DNA of 41,683 nt, taken from the NCBI GenBank assembly GCA_025352325.1, contig JANXTR010000034.1:1-41683 (forward strand), in the 5' to 3' direction. The notes below the pieces were generated by a model. The model was not told the DNA's origin and searched no databases. It worked only from the letters and a program-made list of their open reading frames with translations. Shown here in pieces: positions 1 through 7,936 of the stretch; position 1 is the first letter of the stretch; the number at the start of each line of letters is the position of its first letter. The DNA comes from Microbacteriaceae bacterium. GTDB lineage: Bacteria; Actinomycetota; Actinomycetes; Actinomycetales; Microbacteriaceae. The translations under genes and the position numbers were made by a program.

Positions 1-228
1 CTCGGTGGGTTTGCGAGCGCGCCATCCTCCCCGGCGATCGTTATGGTCACTCACCACGTCGAGGAGATTCCCCCGGGATTCACCCACGCGCTTCTCCTTG
101 CAGACGGCGCGATTCAGTCTGCGGGCACCCTCGACGAGGTCATCACTGCCGAGAATCTCAGCGCGGCCTTTGGTCTAACGCTGGTCGTCACCGCCGACAA
201 CGGCCGGTTCACCGCTCGCGCCGCATAG
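1..228 (+). CDS. ABC transporter ATP-binding protein, 3' end only
   Basis: Frame 1 is open from the window edge to TAG at 226-228, giving the last 75 residues. The VTHHVEEI segment is the H-loop (switch histidine) of an ABC ATPase. It is followed by the usual tail in which a DG turn (LLLADGAIQSAGTLDEVI) closes the nucleotide-binding domain. Walker A, Walker B and the signature motif lie outside the window, so the substrate cannot be told. The wording resembles ModF- or iron-complex-type ATPases (inference). The protein would hydrolyse ATP on the cytoplasmic face of a transporter, or act as a soluble ABC protein. Confidence 0.8.
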   Translation, partial: LGGFASAPSSPAIVMVTHHVEEIPPGFTHALLLADGAIQSAGTLDEVITAENLSAAFGLTLVVTADNGRFTARAA

Positions 229-324
229 CGCTGCCTTTCCTGTCGCTCTCTGGTAGGCTCCGTAGTTGGCAAGTGCGCTTTTAGTGCGGCCACAATTTTC
301 GCCTCATTCAAACAAGGATCAGCC

Positions 325-576
325 ATGAAGACCGACACCCATCCCACCTACGCGCCGATCGTTTTTCGGGACCTCGCCTCCGGTGCGACCTTCCTTACTC
401 GTTCGACCGTCTCGAGCGACAAGACCATCGAGTGGGAAGACGGCAACACCTACCCGGTGATTGACGTCGAAATCTCCTCGGAGTCGCACCCGTTCTACAC
501 GGGCAAGCAGCGCATCATGGACTCAGCGGGTCGCGTCGAGAAGTTCAACTCGCGCTACAAAGCTTTCGGCAAATAG
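325..576 (+). CDS. rpmE2: 50S ribosomal protein L31 type B
   Basis: This 83-residue protein has the L31 type B signature: an MKTDTHPTY start, then [10 protein letters not shown] and a [10 protein letters not shown] end. It belongs to the large ribosomal subunit near the central protuberance. It lacks the CxxC zinc pairs of the type A paralogue, which is the form generally made when zinc is scarce (family knowledge). An AAGGATC ribosome site lies 6 nt before ATG, so unlike many neighbours it has a leader. The 96 bases upstream show no Zur box I can recognise. A hairpin terminator follows at 626-653. Length is normal. Confidence 0.95.
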   Translation: MKTDTHPTYAPIVFRDLASGATFLTRSTVSSDKTIEWEDGNTYPVIDVEISSESHPFYTGKQRIMDSAGRVEKFNSRYKAFGK

Positions 577-625
577 CAGTTCTTCTGCTTCGTCCGCACG
601 ACGTTGAGCAGAGTTCATTTTCGAG

Positions 626-653
626 AGGGCGACCGGCTTCGGCTGGTCGCCCT
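626..653 (+). terminator. Rho-independent-like terminator after rpmE2
   Basis: A perfect 9-bp inverted repeat (AGGGCGACC / GGTCGCCCT) encloses a 10-nt loop containing TTCG and is followed by the pyrimidine-rich CTTCCTCGTT. It lies 50 bases after the rpmE2 stop and before the next promoter at 675. Confidence 0.75.
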
Positions 654-674
654 TCCTCGTTCACCGGCGGGTGT

Positions 675-680
675 TACCGT
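675..680 (+). promoter_or_regulatory. -10 box, leaderless start of the serine hydrolase
   Basis: TACCGT ends exactly 6 nt before the GTG at 687, which has no ribosome-binding site. The same spacing recurs at many genes in the window. Confidence 0.6.
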
Positions 681-686
681 CGGCGC

Positions 687-1778
687 GTGTCTGATGCCGG
701 TCGAGCCGATCCGGCAGCCGCCGGGATGCGGGCCGACGCCCTCGCCCGCGCGGCGGGTCTGGCGACCGCGTGGAGCGACCGCGGTCAGCTTCGGATCGAA
801 CGCGGCGGGCGACTCGCCCTCAATCTGACCTTCGGCTGCACGCCGGATGCGCTGTTCTGGTTGTTCTCCGCGAGCAAGCCGTTCATCGCCGTGCTCGTGC
901 ACCGCTACGTTGAACGCGGCCTGCTCGAGCTGGATGCCCCCATCGCCGTCTACTGGCCGGAGTTCGGCGACAACGGCAAGCAGCACATCACCGTGCGTCA
1001 GGTGCTCCAGCACCGCACCGGGATGCCTACCGCCGGGTCGACCCTCGGCGATGCCCTCGCGATGTCCAACTGGCGTCGCAGCGTCGAGCGCATCGAACGC
1101 TCGGCGCCGAAGCTCGACCCGATGCGCGGGCCGGCTTACCAGTACCTCGTCTACGGCTTCCTCCTCGGCGAACTGCTGCAACGAGTCACCGGCGAACGCG
1201 TCGAGGAGCTGCTGCGACGCGAGATCCTCGAGCCGCTCGGCCTGCACGACACCTTCATCGGGCTGACGGACGCCGCGTGGCCGCGTCACGTCCCGGTGCA
1301 TGTCGACGGTCCCGGCGGTGGGGTCGCGCAGTCGGTCCTGAACCGCCGCGTGACTCGCGCGGCGGTCATCCCGGCGGCAGGAGTGTCTACCACCGCCGCC
1401 GACCTCGCCACCTTCTACCGGGCGCTTCTCGACGATCTCGCCGGTCGTGGTCCGGGACTCCTGCGACCCGAGACCCTGCGCGCCGCGTTGGAGCCCTCCA
1501 GCGACCGCCAGCCCGACCTGTTCGCGCGTGCGCCGATCCGCTGGTCACTCGGGTTCCAACTCGGTGGCGTGCGCCTCGGCTCGCGCACGGGACCGATGGG
1601 GCGCGCCTCCAGCAGGCAGGCGTTCGGTCACAACGGGAGCAACTGCTGCTTCGGCTGGGCGGATCCGCAGCGCGACCTGGTGGTGTCGTATCTGACGGAT
1701 CGGGTGCCGCGGGCGCCCAACGGCATCCGGCATCTGGCGCAACTCTCCGACGCGATCATCGCGGCGGTGGTGGACTGA
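687..1778 (+). CDS. Serine hydrolase of the class C beta-lactamase / esterase fold
   Basis: 363 residues from a GTG start fixed by the -10 box TACCGT six bases upstream. The SxxK catalytic motif is S61-A-S-K64. The second motif region reads YQYLVYGFLLGEL near residue 152, where the usual YxN asparagine is a tyrosine. The third motif is replaced by FGHNGSN (HxG type) near residue 315, as in penicillin-binding-protein-like esterases and EstB-type enzymes. There is no signal peptide, so it is probably cytoplasmic. An esterase or amidase role is more likely than true beta-lactamase activity (inference); the substrate is unknown. It converges on the exonuclease-Nudix gene across a shared hairpin. 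Confidence 0.8.
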   Translation: MSDAGRADPAAAGMRADALARAAGLATAWSDRGQLRIERGGRLALNLTFGCTPDALFWLFSASKPFIAVLVHRYVERGLLELDAPIAVYWPEFGDNGKQHITVRQVLQHRTGMPTAGSTLGDALAMSNWRRSVERIERSAPKLDPMRGPAYQYLVYGFLLGELLQRVTGERVEELLRREILEPLGLHDTFIGLTDAAWPRHVPVHVDGPGGGVAQSVLNRRVTRAAVIPAAGVSTTAADLATFYRALLDDLAGRGPGLLRPETLRAALEPSSDRQPDLFARAPIRWSLGFQLGGVRLGSRTGPMGRASSRQAFGHNGSNCCFGWADPQRDLVVSYLTDRVPRAPNGIRHLAQLSDAIIAAVVD

Positions 1779-1807
1779 CGCCTCGTCGTTCCCGTACGAC
1801 GGCGTCA
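1776..1807. terminator. Bidirectional hairpin between convergent genes
   Basis: TGACGC and GCGTCA, then CGTCG and CGACG, form an interrupted stem with a 2-nt bulge and a TTCCCGTA loop. The left arm begins at the stop codon of the serine hydrolase. The convergent exonuclease-Nudix stop lies 11 bases beyond the right arm. Confidence 0.55.
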
Positions 1808-1817
1808 GACGGATCGC

Positions 1818-3590
1818 TCAGAACAGCGCGGCTCCGCTGCGGCGCGACTCCCAGAGTGGCAACAACTCGTCGCGGCTGAGCGGCGCGAGGTCGACCCGGA
1901 GGCCGTCGAGGCGGTCAATCCAAAGCAGTTCCTCGATCTCGCCACGCGCCTCGACGGGAGCTGCCGTCTCAAAGGCGAACACGGCCGCTGAGACGATCGT
2001 GTGGGGCTCGTTTGCGGCATCCGCCCGGAACACGCCGAGGTATTCGGCGGATGACTCGTCGAGCTCAAGCCCCAGCTCCTCCTGGAGCTCGCGCGAAAGC
2101 GCGTCGAGTGCGGATTCCCCGGCCTCCAGCTTGCCTCCCGGCTGCATGAAGGCGGTCGTGCCCGCCTTGCGCACGAGGAGGCAGCGTCCGTCGGGATCGG
2201 TCACGATCGCGGCGGCGACCCGGAGCACGGCCTGGGGTGGCCCTGCGGGAGCGTCGTCCAGCTCTCCGACGGCATCGCTGGCCGCCATGGGCTCGGAGTC
2301 TGGTCCGAGTTCCTGCGAGTCGAACTCGCCGTCGCCGTCGACGTCGCGTTCGCTCACGGCATCGAACGCCGGCGTGATGCCGTCATCCAGCACCCATGCG
2401 CCGGAATCGAGGAGGCCGGGGTCGACCAGGCTTTGATCGACGGGCGCGAGGCCCTGGACGACGTCGGTGTCGTCGGTGTCGGGAAGGTCGCGATCACGGC
2501 TCGGGAAGCTGCCAACCAACTCGGTGACCGTCATCGAATCGGAATTCACGGATCCGGCGTCGAGGTCGTACGGGACCGACTCGACCTCGACCCCGTCGAC
2601 GACGACCAGTGGCACCTCGCTCGGCTCGACGATCCAGGCGGGCTCGGAATCCTCGCCGGAGTCGACGAAGGGACCCTCGCTCGGTGGTGCCGACGGCAAC
2701 GGCGTCGGCGGGACGGGCTCGGATGCCAGCCGCTCGGCCCGTGAGGTGTAGCGGCGCGTATCCGCCTCGGACGCCTCGCCGCGGGAGGCCTCGAGCGCGA
2801 GCACGCCGGTCGCCGAGAAGTCAAGCACCGGCACGTTGCCGCGGCGGGGCGGAAGGGGCGGGATCGGCTGAGTGTCGACGAAGCTGCTGGTATCGACGGT
2901 CGGCTTCAGCGGCCAGGAGGGGTCGGCGACGTAGCTGTCGTCGCCGCGCTTGCTGCGCAGGTATTCCTGGAAGCTAGCGGCCTGCTCGGCGTGCCAGACC
3001 TCCTGGCGCCCGTGCAGGTCGTCGAGCGAGATGTCGAGCTCGTCGGGATAGCGGCGCAGCAGCGCGAGCGCGACCCGCCCCGCGGCGATCGCGTCCGCGC
3101 CGGCGTCGTGCGCGTCGTCGAGCGGCACTTCGTAGACCGTGGAGGTCACCACGAGGGTCCGCTTGCCCTTGCGATACCGGTCGACGGCCTTATCGATCAC
3201 GAGCGGATCGATCACCGGCGACAGCTTGCCGAGCGGCTCAAGGCCGTGCCGACGGCACTCCCGATCGAGCAGCGACAGGTCGTATGGCGCGTTGTACACG
3301 GTCACCGGGATGCCCGAGTCGAACAGCACCCGCAGGGTCTGCACGATCTCGGCGATCACGAGCTGCGCAGGACGCCCGTGTTCTCGCGCGCTCTCGGTCG
3401 TGATCCCGTGGACGGCGCTCGCCCCCTCGGGGATGTCGATGCCAGGGTCGGCGAGCCAGTTCCAACGCGAGACCACCCCGCCATCCTCATCAAGGACCGC
3501 GATGCAGGCCGAGACGATCCGGCTGGTGTCGACGTCGACTCCGGTGGTTTCGAGGTCGAAGACCCCGAGGCGTTGGCCCCACATACTCAT
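1818..3590 (-). CDS. DnaQ-like 3'-5' exonuclease fused to a C-terminal Nudix hydrolase domain
   Basis: 590 residues from ATG 3590, chosen over an upstream GTG at 3596 because TACCGT (3597-3602) sits 6 nt before the ATG. Residues 1-185 are a DEDDh exonuclease: D12-L-E14 in FDLETTG, an Asp in VYNAPYDLSLL near 105, and the H..D pair in HDAGADA near 165. Residues about 230-450 are an acidic, proline- and serine-rich linker of low complexity. Residues about 455-590 form a Nudix domain with a complete box (GGKLEAGE...RELQEELGL, about 486-508). The exonuclease half matches a family common in Microbacteriaceae; the fused Nudix half is unusual. It may pair removal of 3' nucleotides with hydrolysis of damaged nucleotides (inference). 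The reading frame is continuous, so this is one protein. Confidence 0.85.
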   Translation of the reverse strand: MSMWGQRLGVFDLETTGVDVDTSRIVSACIAVLDEDGGVVSRWNWLADPGIDIPEGASAVHGITTESAREHGRPAQLVIAEIVQTLRVLFDSGIPVTVYNAPYDLSLLDRECRRHGLEPLGKLSPVIDPLVIDKAVDRYRKGKRTLVVTSTVYEVPLDDAHDAGADAIAAGRVALALLRRYPDELDISLDDLHGRQEVWHAEQAASFQEYLRSKRGDDSYVADPSWPLKPTVDTSSFVDTQPIPPLPPRRGNVPVLDFSATGVLALEASRGEASEADTRRYTSRAERLASEPVPPTPLPSAPPSEGPFVDSGEDSEPAWIVEPSEVPLVVVDGVEVESVPYDLDAGSVNSDSMTVTELVGSFPSRDRDLPDTDDTDVVQGLAPVDQSLVDPGLLDSGAWVLDDGITPAFDAVSERDVDGDGEFDSQELGPDSEPMAASDAVGELDDAPAGPPQAVLRVAAAIVTDPDGRCLLVRKAGTTAFMQPGGKLEAGESALDALSRELQEELGLELDESSAEYLGVFRADAANEPHTIVSAAVFAFETAAPVEARGEIEELLWIDRLDGLRVDLAPLSRDELLPLWESRRSGAALF

Positions 3591-3596
3591 AGCCAC

Positions 3597-3602
3597 ACGG
3601 TA
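3597..3602 (-). promoter_or_regulatory. -10 box of the exonuclease-Nudix gene
   Basis: TACCGT on the minus strand, 6 nt before ATG 3590. It indicates a leaderless transcript and decides the start codon. Confidence 0.6.
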
Positions 3603-3668
3603 TGGCCAACAAGGGAGAGGATGCGGGAGGGCGCTCGGCGTTCGGCGAAATGAGTTCGGCGAAACGTG

Positions 3669-3983
3669 TCAGATGAACGACACCCGGATCAGCTCGGTCT
3701 TGGCGACCACGCGATCCCGTTCGGCGGCCAGGGCGACGCGTCGGTCGTCGGCCAGATAGGCCTGCAGAGCCGCCTCCGAGGGGAACGAATAGAACTGCAC
3801 CTCGAGCGGATGCCCAGGCTCCCCGGTGCTCCTGGCCCGCTGCAGCACCTTCCCGCCGTGGCCAGGCACGAGCGCGAGGACGCGGTCCTCGTAGGCCACA
3901 AGCTCCGCGTCGTGCCCCGGGTGCGCCCAGAGGAGCACGCAGAGTTCTACCTGTCCGTCGGCGTGCGCCGCTGCATCCATCAT
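3669..3983 (-). CDS. DUF1330-like dimeric alpha/beta-barrel protein
   Basis: 104 residues with the ferredoxin-like pattern of the DUF1330 / small monooxygenase-fold group: VLLWAHPGHDAELVAYEDRV, a central HGGKVLQRA strand, then PLEVQFYSFPSEAALQAYLADD. Such proteins are small cytoplasmic dimers, mostly without a known reaction; the ending VVAKTELIRVSFI is typical. The start is ATGATG at 3983, with TAGCTT 6 nt upstream and no ribosome site. It lies between, and on the same strand as, trehalose synthase and the exonuclease gene, but has its own promoter. No function can be assigned. Confidence 0.7.
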   Translation of the reverse strand: MMDAAAHADGQVELCVLLWAHPGHDAELVAYEDRVLALVPGHGGKVLQRARSTGEPGHPLEVQFYSFPSEAALQAYLADDRRVALAAERDRVVAKTELIRVSFI

Positions 3984-3989
3984 GCTCAG

Positions 3990-3995
3990 AAGCTA
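3990..3995 (-). promoter_or_regulatory. -10 box of the DUF1330-like gene
   Basis: TAGCTT on the minus strand, 6 nt before the first of two tandem ATG codons at 3983. Confidence 0.55.
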
Positions 3996-4018
3996 CTCCG
4001 CTGGCGGGAGAGCCACGG

Positions 4019-5740
4019 TCAGAGACTTCCGGCCTGGAATCGCACCTCGCCCACGTGCAGCCAGTAGAAGCTCTGTGTGGCGAGCGTGAGGGTGACGGTG
4101 CCCTCGTCGCCGATGGTGGGGAACTCGCCGCCGCCGAAGAGGTCGTAGAGCGCCGAACCCGGTTCGCCGATGTCGATCGTGACCGAGACGGGGTTGTGCG
4201 AGAACGAGAACACGCAAAGGATCCGCTCAGGCGCATCGCCGAACTGGGCGCCGGATCCGGCGTACTCCCGCACGAACGCCAGCACCGACTCGTGGGTGGT
4301 GGGCAGCACGCGGATCGTGCCGAGGCCGAAGGTCGGATGCGCCTTCCGTACGTGGATGACGTTGCGCACCCAGTGCAGCAGCGAGCGCGACTGGGCAAGC
4401 TGAGACTCCACGTTGACGAGCGTGTAGTTGTAGACCAGCGACTGCACGACCGGCAGGTAGAGCTTGCCCGGGTCGGCGGTCGAGAAGCCGGCGTTGCGAT
4501 CCGGGGTCCACTGCATCGGCGTGCGGGAGGAGTCCCGGTCCGGCAGCCAGATGTTGTCTCCCATGCCGATCTCGTCGCCGTAGTACAGAAACGGCGAGCC
4601 GGGCAGCGAGAACAGCAAGGCGTGCGCGAGTTCCAGCTCGGCGCGGCTGTTGTCGAGCAGGGGAGCGAGACGCCGACGGATGCCGACGTTGACGCGCATC
4701 CGCGGGTCGTAGGCGTACCAGCCATACATCGCCTGTCGGTACTCCTCGGACACCATCTCGAGCGTGAGCTCGTCGTGGTTGCGCAGAAACACGCCCCACC
4801 CGGCGGCCGGCGGCACCTCGGTGGTCTCGGCGAGCACACGCTGCAGCTCCTGCGCGGACTGCGAGCGCAGCGAGTAGAAGATGCGCGGCATGACCGGGAA
4901 GTCGTAAGCCATGTGGCACTCCGGCTCCTCCTCAGTGCCCAGGAACGCGACCGTCTCGGCGGGCCATTGGTTCGCTTCGGCGACCATGACGCGTCCGGGG
5001 TACTCGGTGTCCATCATCCGGCGCACCGCCCTCAGGAACTCGTGCGTCTTCGGCTCGCCCTCACCGGTGCCGCCGTCGGACTCGTAGAGGTAGGGGATCG
5101 CGTCGAGTCGGAAGCCGTCGACGCCCATGTCCATCCAGAAGCGGATGATCTCGTAGACGGCGTCGTGCACGGCCGGGTTCTCGTAGTTCAGGTCGGGCTG
5201 GTGGCTGAAGAAGCGGTGGAAGAAAAACTGCCGGCGCTCGGCGTCGAAGGCCCAGTTCGAGTCTTCGGTGTCGGTGAAGATGATCCGGATGCCGTCGTAC
5301 TTCGCGTCGGTGTCACTCCAGACGTAGAAGTCGCCGTACGGCCCCTCCGGGTCGGAGCGCGACTGCTGGAACCACTCGTGCTGGTCGGAGGTGTGGTTCA
5401 GCGGCAGGTCGATGATGATGCGCATGTTCCGCTCGTGCGCCTTCGTCACCAGGTCGCGGAACTCGTCAACCGTGCCGAACTCGGGCAGGATGCTGCGGTA
5501 GTCCGAGACGTCGTAGCCACCGTCGCGCAGCGGGCTCGAGAAGATCGGCGGGATCCACAGCGCGTCGACGCCCAGCCACTGCAGGTAGTCGAGCTTCGAG
5601 ATCAGACCGGCCAGGTCACCCGAGCCGTCACCGTTGCTGTCGACGAACGACCGGACCATCACCTCGTAGAAGACGGAACGCCGATACCAGTGCGGATCGA
5701 GAGTCAGGCCGGGCAGTGTGATCGGGGCGGTGAAGGTCAC
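4019..5740 (-). CDS. treS: Trehalose synthase (maltose alpha-D-glucosyltransferase)
   Basis: 573 residues, GH13 family, the usual core length of TreS. It interconverts maltose and trehalose in the cytoplasm for osmoprotection and glycogen metabolism. The catalytic triad is visible: nucleophile D213 in GFRLDAIPYL, acid/base E255 in MVAEANQWP, and D323 in RNHDELTLEM. The N-terminal WYRRSVFYEVMVRSFVDSNG is diagnostic of TreS. No maltokinase (Pep2) domain or gene is next to it, although many actinobacteria have treS-pep2 pairs or fusions. Start is GTG 5740 with TAGGCT 6 nt upstream. It is divergent from the alpha/beta hydrolase gene. Confidence 0.93.
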   Translation of the reverse strand: MTFTAPITLPGLTLDPHWYRRSVFYEVMVRSFVDSNGDGSGDLAGLISKLDYLQWLGVDALWIPPIFSSPLRDGGYDVSDYRSILPEFGTVDEFRDLVTKAHERNMRIIIDLPLNHTSDQHEWFQQSRSDPEGPYGDFYVWSDTDAKYDGIRIIFTDTEDSNWAFDAERRQFFFHRFFSHQPDLNYENPAVHDAVYEIIRFWMDMGVDGFRLDAIPYLYESDGGTGEGEPKTHEFLRAVRRMMDTEYPGRVMVAEANQWPAETVAFLGTEEEPECHMAYDFPVMPRIFYSLRSQSAQELQRVLAETTEVPPAAGWGVFLRNHDELTLEMVSEEYRQAMYGWYAYDPRMRVNVGIRRRLAPLLDNSRAELELAHALLFSLPGSPFLYYGDEIGMGDNIWLPDRDSSRTPMQWTPDRNAGFSTADPGKLYLPVVQSLVYNYTLVNVESQLAQSRSLLHWVRNVIHVRKAHPTFGLGTIRVLPTTHESVLAFVREYAGSGAQFGDAPERILCVFSFSHNPVSVTIDIGEPGSALYDLFGGGEFPTIGDEGTVTLTLATQSFYWLHVGEVRFQAGSL

Positions 5741-5746
5741 CCGAAG

Positions 5747-5752
5747 AGCCTA
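5747..5752 (-). promoter_or_regulatory. -10 box of treS
   Basis: TAGGCT on the minus strand, 6 nt before the GTG start of treS; no Shine-Dalgarno is present. Confidence 0.55.
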
Positions 5753-5798
5753 GCGATCCGGGATCCGGCCCCGAGACCTGCCCCCGACACCCTGCTCG

Positions 5799-5804
5799 TA
5801 GACT
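5799..5804 (+). promoter_or_regulatory. -10 box of the alpha/beta hydrolase gene
   Basis: TAGACT, 7 nt before ATG 5812. It is back to back with the treS promoter, leaving 46 bases between the two hexamers. Confidence 0.55.
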
Positions 5805-5811
5805 GGGGCCG

Positions 5812-6705
5812 ATGACCGCCCCGACCCCGCACGCGAGCGCTCTCGCCGAGATCCCCGTGCGGCTCGGCGAGGTGAAAGTGCTCGGCAGCACCACCAAGTA
5901 TTGGGACTACGGTCCGACGGATGCCGAGCTCACCATCCTGCTCGTGCACGGCTACCGGGGCGACCACCACGGGCTGGAGCCGGTCGTGGCGCAGCTGCCC
6001 GGCATCCGGTTCATCAGCCCCGATCTGCCCGGGTTCGGGCTGTCGACGCCGATGACCGAGGCGCCGCACTCGGTGCCCGGCTACATGCGCTGGCTGACCG
6101 CGTTCGCGACGGCAGCCCGGGTTCCGAAAGATGCCGTGCTGCTCGGGCACTCCTTCGGCTCGATCGTCGCGTCGCACGCGGTGGCGGCTGGATTTCCGAC
6201 GTCCAAGCTGATCCTGGTCAATCCCATCTCGGCCGATCCGCTGGTCGCGGCCGGCCGCGGGCTCACCGGCCTGACACGTGGGTTCTACGGGCTCGCGCGG
6301 CGTCTTCCGGCCAGGCTCGGGCGTCGCCTGCTCGGCAACTGGCTGATTGTGCAGTTCATGAGCATGTCGCTCGTCACCACCGACGATCCGGCCCTCCGCA
6401 CCTGGATCCACGAGGAGCACCACCGCTTCTTCAACGGCTTCTCAGACCCGCAGACCGTGTCGGAGGGCTTCGACGCCTCGCTCAGCACGCAGGTCGGCGA
6501 TGCCGCGCCGCGGATCACCGTGCCCGTGCTGATGATCACGGGGGAGGGCGACCGCATCGCGCCGCTCAGCGGCCAGGAGAAGACCGTCAAGCTGTTCCCG
6601 GATGCGCGGCTCGTGGTGCTTCCGACAGTCGGGCACCTGATCCACTACGAGGCCGCGGCAGGGGCGGCGGACGCGATCCGCGCGTTCCTGGCCAAGCGCC
6701 CGTGA
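5812..6705 (+). CDS. Alpha/beta-fold hydrolase
   Basis: 297 residues. An oxyanion-hole motif LVHGYRGDHHG is followed by DLPGFGLS, the nucleophile elbow LLGHSFGS (Ser114), an acid in TGEGDRIAP near 245 and the catalytic His in TVGHLIHYE. No signal peptide is visible, so it is cytoplasmic. The substrate is unknown; the fold covers esterases, lipases and haloalkane or epoxide hydrolases. Its stop TGA is embedded in the first unit of a 14-bp tandem repeat leading into the glycosyltransferase, so the two genes are probably cotranscribed and translationally linked. Confidence 0.85.
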   Translation: MTAPTPHASALAEIPVRLGEVKVLGSTTKYWDYGPTDAELTILLVHGYRGDHHGLEPVVAQLPGIRFISPDLPGFGLSTPMTEAPHSVPGYMRWLTAFATAARVPKDAVLLGHSFGSIVASHAVAAGFPTSKLILVNPISADPLVAAGRGLTGLTRGFYGLARRLPARLGRRLLGNWLIVQFMSMSLVTTDDPALRTWIHEEHHRFFNGFSDPQTVSEGFDASLSTQVGDAAPRITVPVLMITGEGDRIAPLSGQEKTVKLFPDARLVVLPTVGHLIHYEAAAGAADAIRAFLAKRP

Positions 6706-6750
6706 AGATCACGCTGTGAAGATCACGCTGTGAAGATGACGCCGTGAAGA
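6702..6750 (+). repeat. 14-bp tandem repeat carrying nested GTGA stop/start overlaps
   Basis: Units start at 6702, 6716, 6730 and 6744 with consensus GTGAAGATCACGCT; the last unit diverges after GTGAAGATC. The hydrolase TGA is in unit 1 and the glycosyltransferase GTG start is unit 4. Units 1-3 each encode a five-codon mini-ORF (MKITL, MKITL, MKMTP) whose TGA overlaps the GTG of the next unit. Confidence 0.85.
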
Positions 6751-7835
6751 TCGTCGTCGACTGCCGCTATGTGCGGATCGATCACCACGACGGGATCAGC
6801 CGCTACACGGCCGGTGTCGTCGAGGCGTTGGCCCACCACCTCGACTTGCAGCGGCATCCGGTCACCATGCTGATCAGCGATGAGCGGCAGCTGAAACTGC
6901 TGCCCGAGCTGCCGTGGGCTCTCGCCTCGGGACCGACCAGCGCGCGCGAGCCACTCGTCGCGTTGCAGGTCAACAGGCTGGAGCCCGACGTCGTCTTCAC
7001 CCCCATGCAAACGATGGGCACCTTCGGACGCAAGTACAAGCTCGTGAAGACGCTCCACGACCTGATCTACTACCGCAATCGCACGCCGCCGCGCGATCTG
7101 CCGCAGTTCGTCCGGGTCCTCTGGCGCCTCTACCACTTGGCCTGGTGGCCGCAGCGACTACTGCTGAATCGGGCGGATGCCGTCGCCACCGTCTCGGCGA
7201 CGACGCGCGACCTCATGCGTGAGCACCGTCTCACCAGCAAGCCGATCGTCATCGTGGGGAATGCCCCGGACGCACCGCCCGCCGACGCTCCCGCTCACCG
7301 AGCAGCGCCTCTCGCCCAGCCGCACGAGCTGCTCTACATGGGCTCGTTCATGCCGTACAAGAACGTCGAGACGCTCGCGCGCGCGATGCACGAACTGCCG
7401 GGCTACCGACTGCACCTGCTCAGCCGGATTCCGGCCGCCGCGCGGGAGCGACTCGTCGCGCTGGCTCCCGCCAACACGCTCGTGATCCACGACGGGACGA
7501 GCGAGGAGGACTACCTCGCCCTGCTCGAGACCGCGACCGCGCTCGTCACGACCTCGCTCGACGAGGGTTTCGGGCTGCCGCTCGTGGAGGCCATGGCGCT
7601 CGGGACTCCGGTCGTGGTGAGCGACATCCCGATCTTCCGCGAGATCGGAGGTGCGGCAGCGCTCTACGCCCCGGCAACGGATGCCGGCGCCGTCGCATCC
7701 GCGATCCGCACCCTCGAGGACCCTGCCGAATGGATCGCCCGCTCGGAGGCGTCGCGCGCGCAAGCCCGCGAGTTCAGCTGGGACCGCTCAGCGGCCGCCC
7801 TGCTCGAGACCCTCGAGGGTCTCGCGGGCGACTGA
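6744..7835 (+). CDS. GT4-family glycosyltransferase
   Basis: 363 residues. The N-terminal half (KIVVDCRYVRIDHHDGISRYTAGVV) is an acceptor-binding Rossmann domain of the GT-B fold. The C-terminal half has LLYMGSFMPYKNVETLARAM and the donor-site EX7E region DEGFGLPLVEAMALGTPVVVSD at about residues 272-293. It would move a sugar from a nucleotide-sugar donor to an unknown acceptor, probably at the inner face of the membrane. The GTG start shares GTGA with the TGA of an upstream mini-ORF in the tandem repeat. No other cell-wall glycan genes lie nearby, so the product cannot be named. Confidence 0.88.
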   Translation: MKIVVDCRYVRIDHHDGISRYTAGVVEALAHHLDLQRHPVTMLISDERQLKLLPELPWALASGPTSAREPLVALQVNRLEPDVVFTPMQTMGTFGRKYKLVKTLHDLIYYRNRTPPRDLPQFVRVLWRLYHLAWWPQRLLLNRADAVATVSATTRDLMREHRLTSKPIVIVGNAPDAPPADAPAHRAAPLAQPHELLYMGSFMPYKNVETLARAMHELPGYRLHLLSRIPAAARERLVALAPANTLVIHDGTSEEDYLALLETATALVTTSLDEGFGLPLVEAMALGTPVVVSDIPIFREIGGAAALYAPATDAGAVASAIRTLEDPAEWIARSEASRAQAREFSWDRSAAALLETLEGLAGD

Positions 7836-7847
7836 CCCACCATTCCG

Positions 7848-7875
7848 CGAAAGTACGTATATCTGCGTACTTTCG
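7848..7875. repeat. Perfect 10-bp inverted repeat between convergent genes
   Basis: CGAAAGTACG (7848-7857) and CGTACTTTCG (7866-7875) are separated by TATATCTG. The element is AT-richer than its surroundings. A partial third copy of the right arm (GCGTACTCTCACG) follows at about 7908-7920, after an 11-bp tandem duplication CGAGAGCGGCT (about 7879-7901). It could be a bidirectional terminator without a T-tract, or a small mobile palindrome. Confidence 0.6.
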
Positions 7876-7936
7876 GCATCGAGAGCGGCTCGAGAGCGGC
7901 TCGAAGTGCGTACTCTCACGGCAGGTATCAACCGGC

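Noticed and set aside
4055-5815. A 586-codon open frame on the plus strand opposite treS
   Set aside because: Antisense shadow of a clear TreS gene with all three catalytic residues; its translation is Val/Arg/His-rich and featureless.
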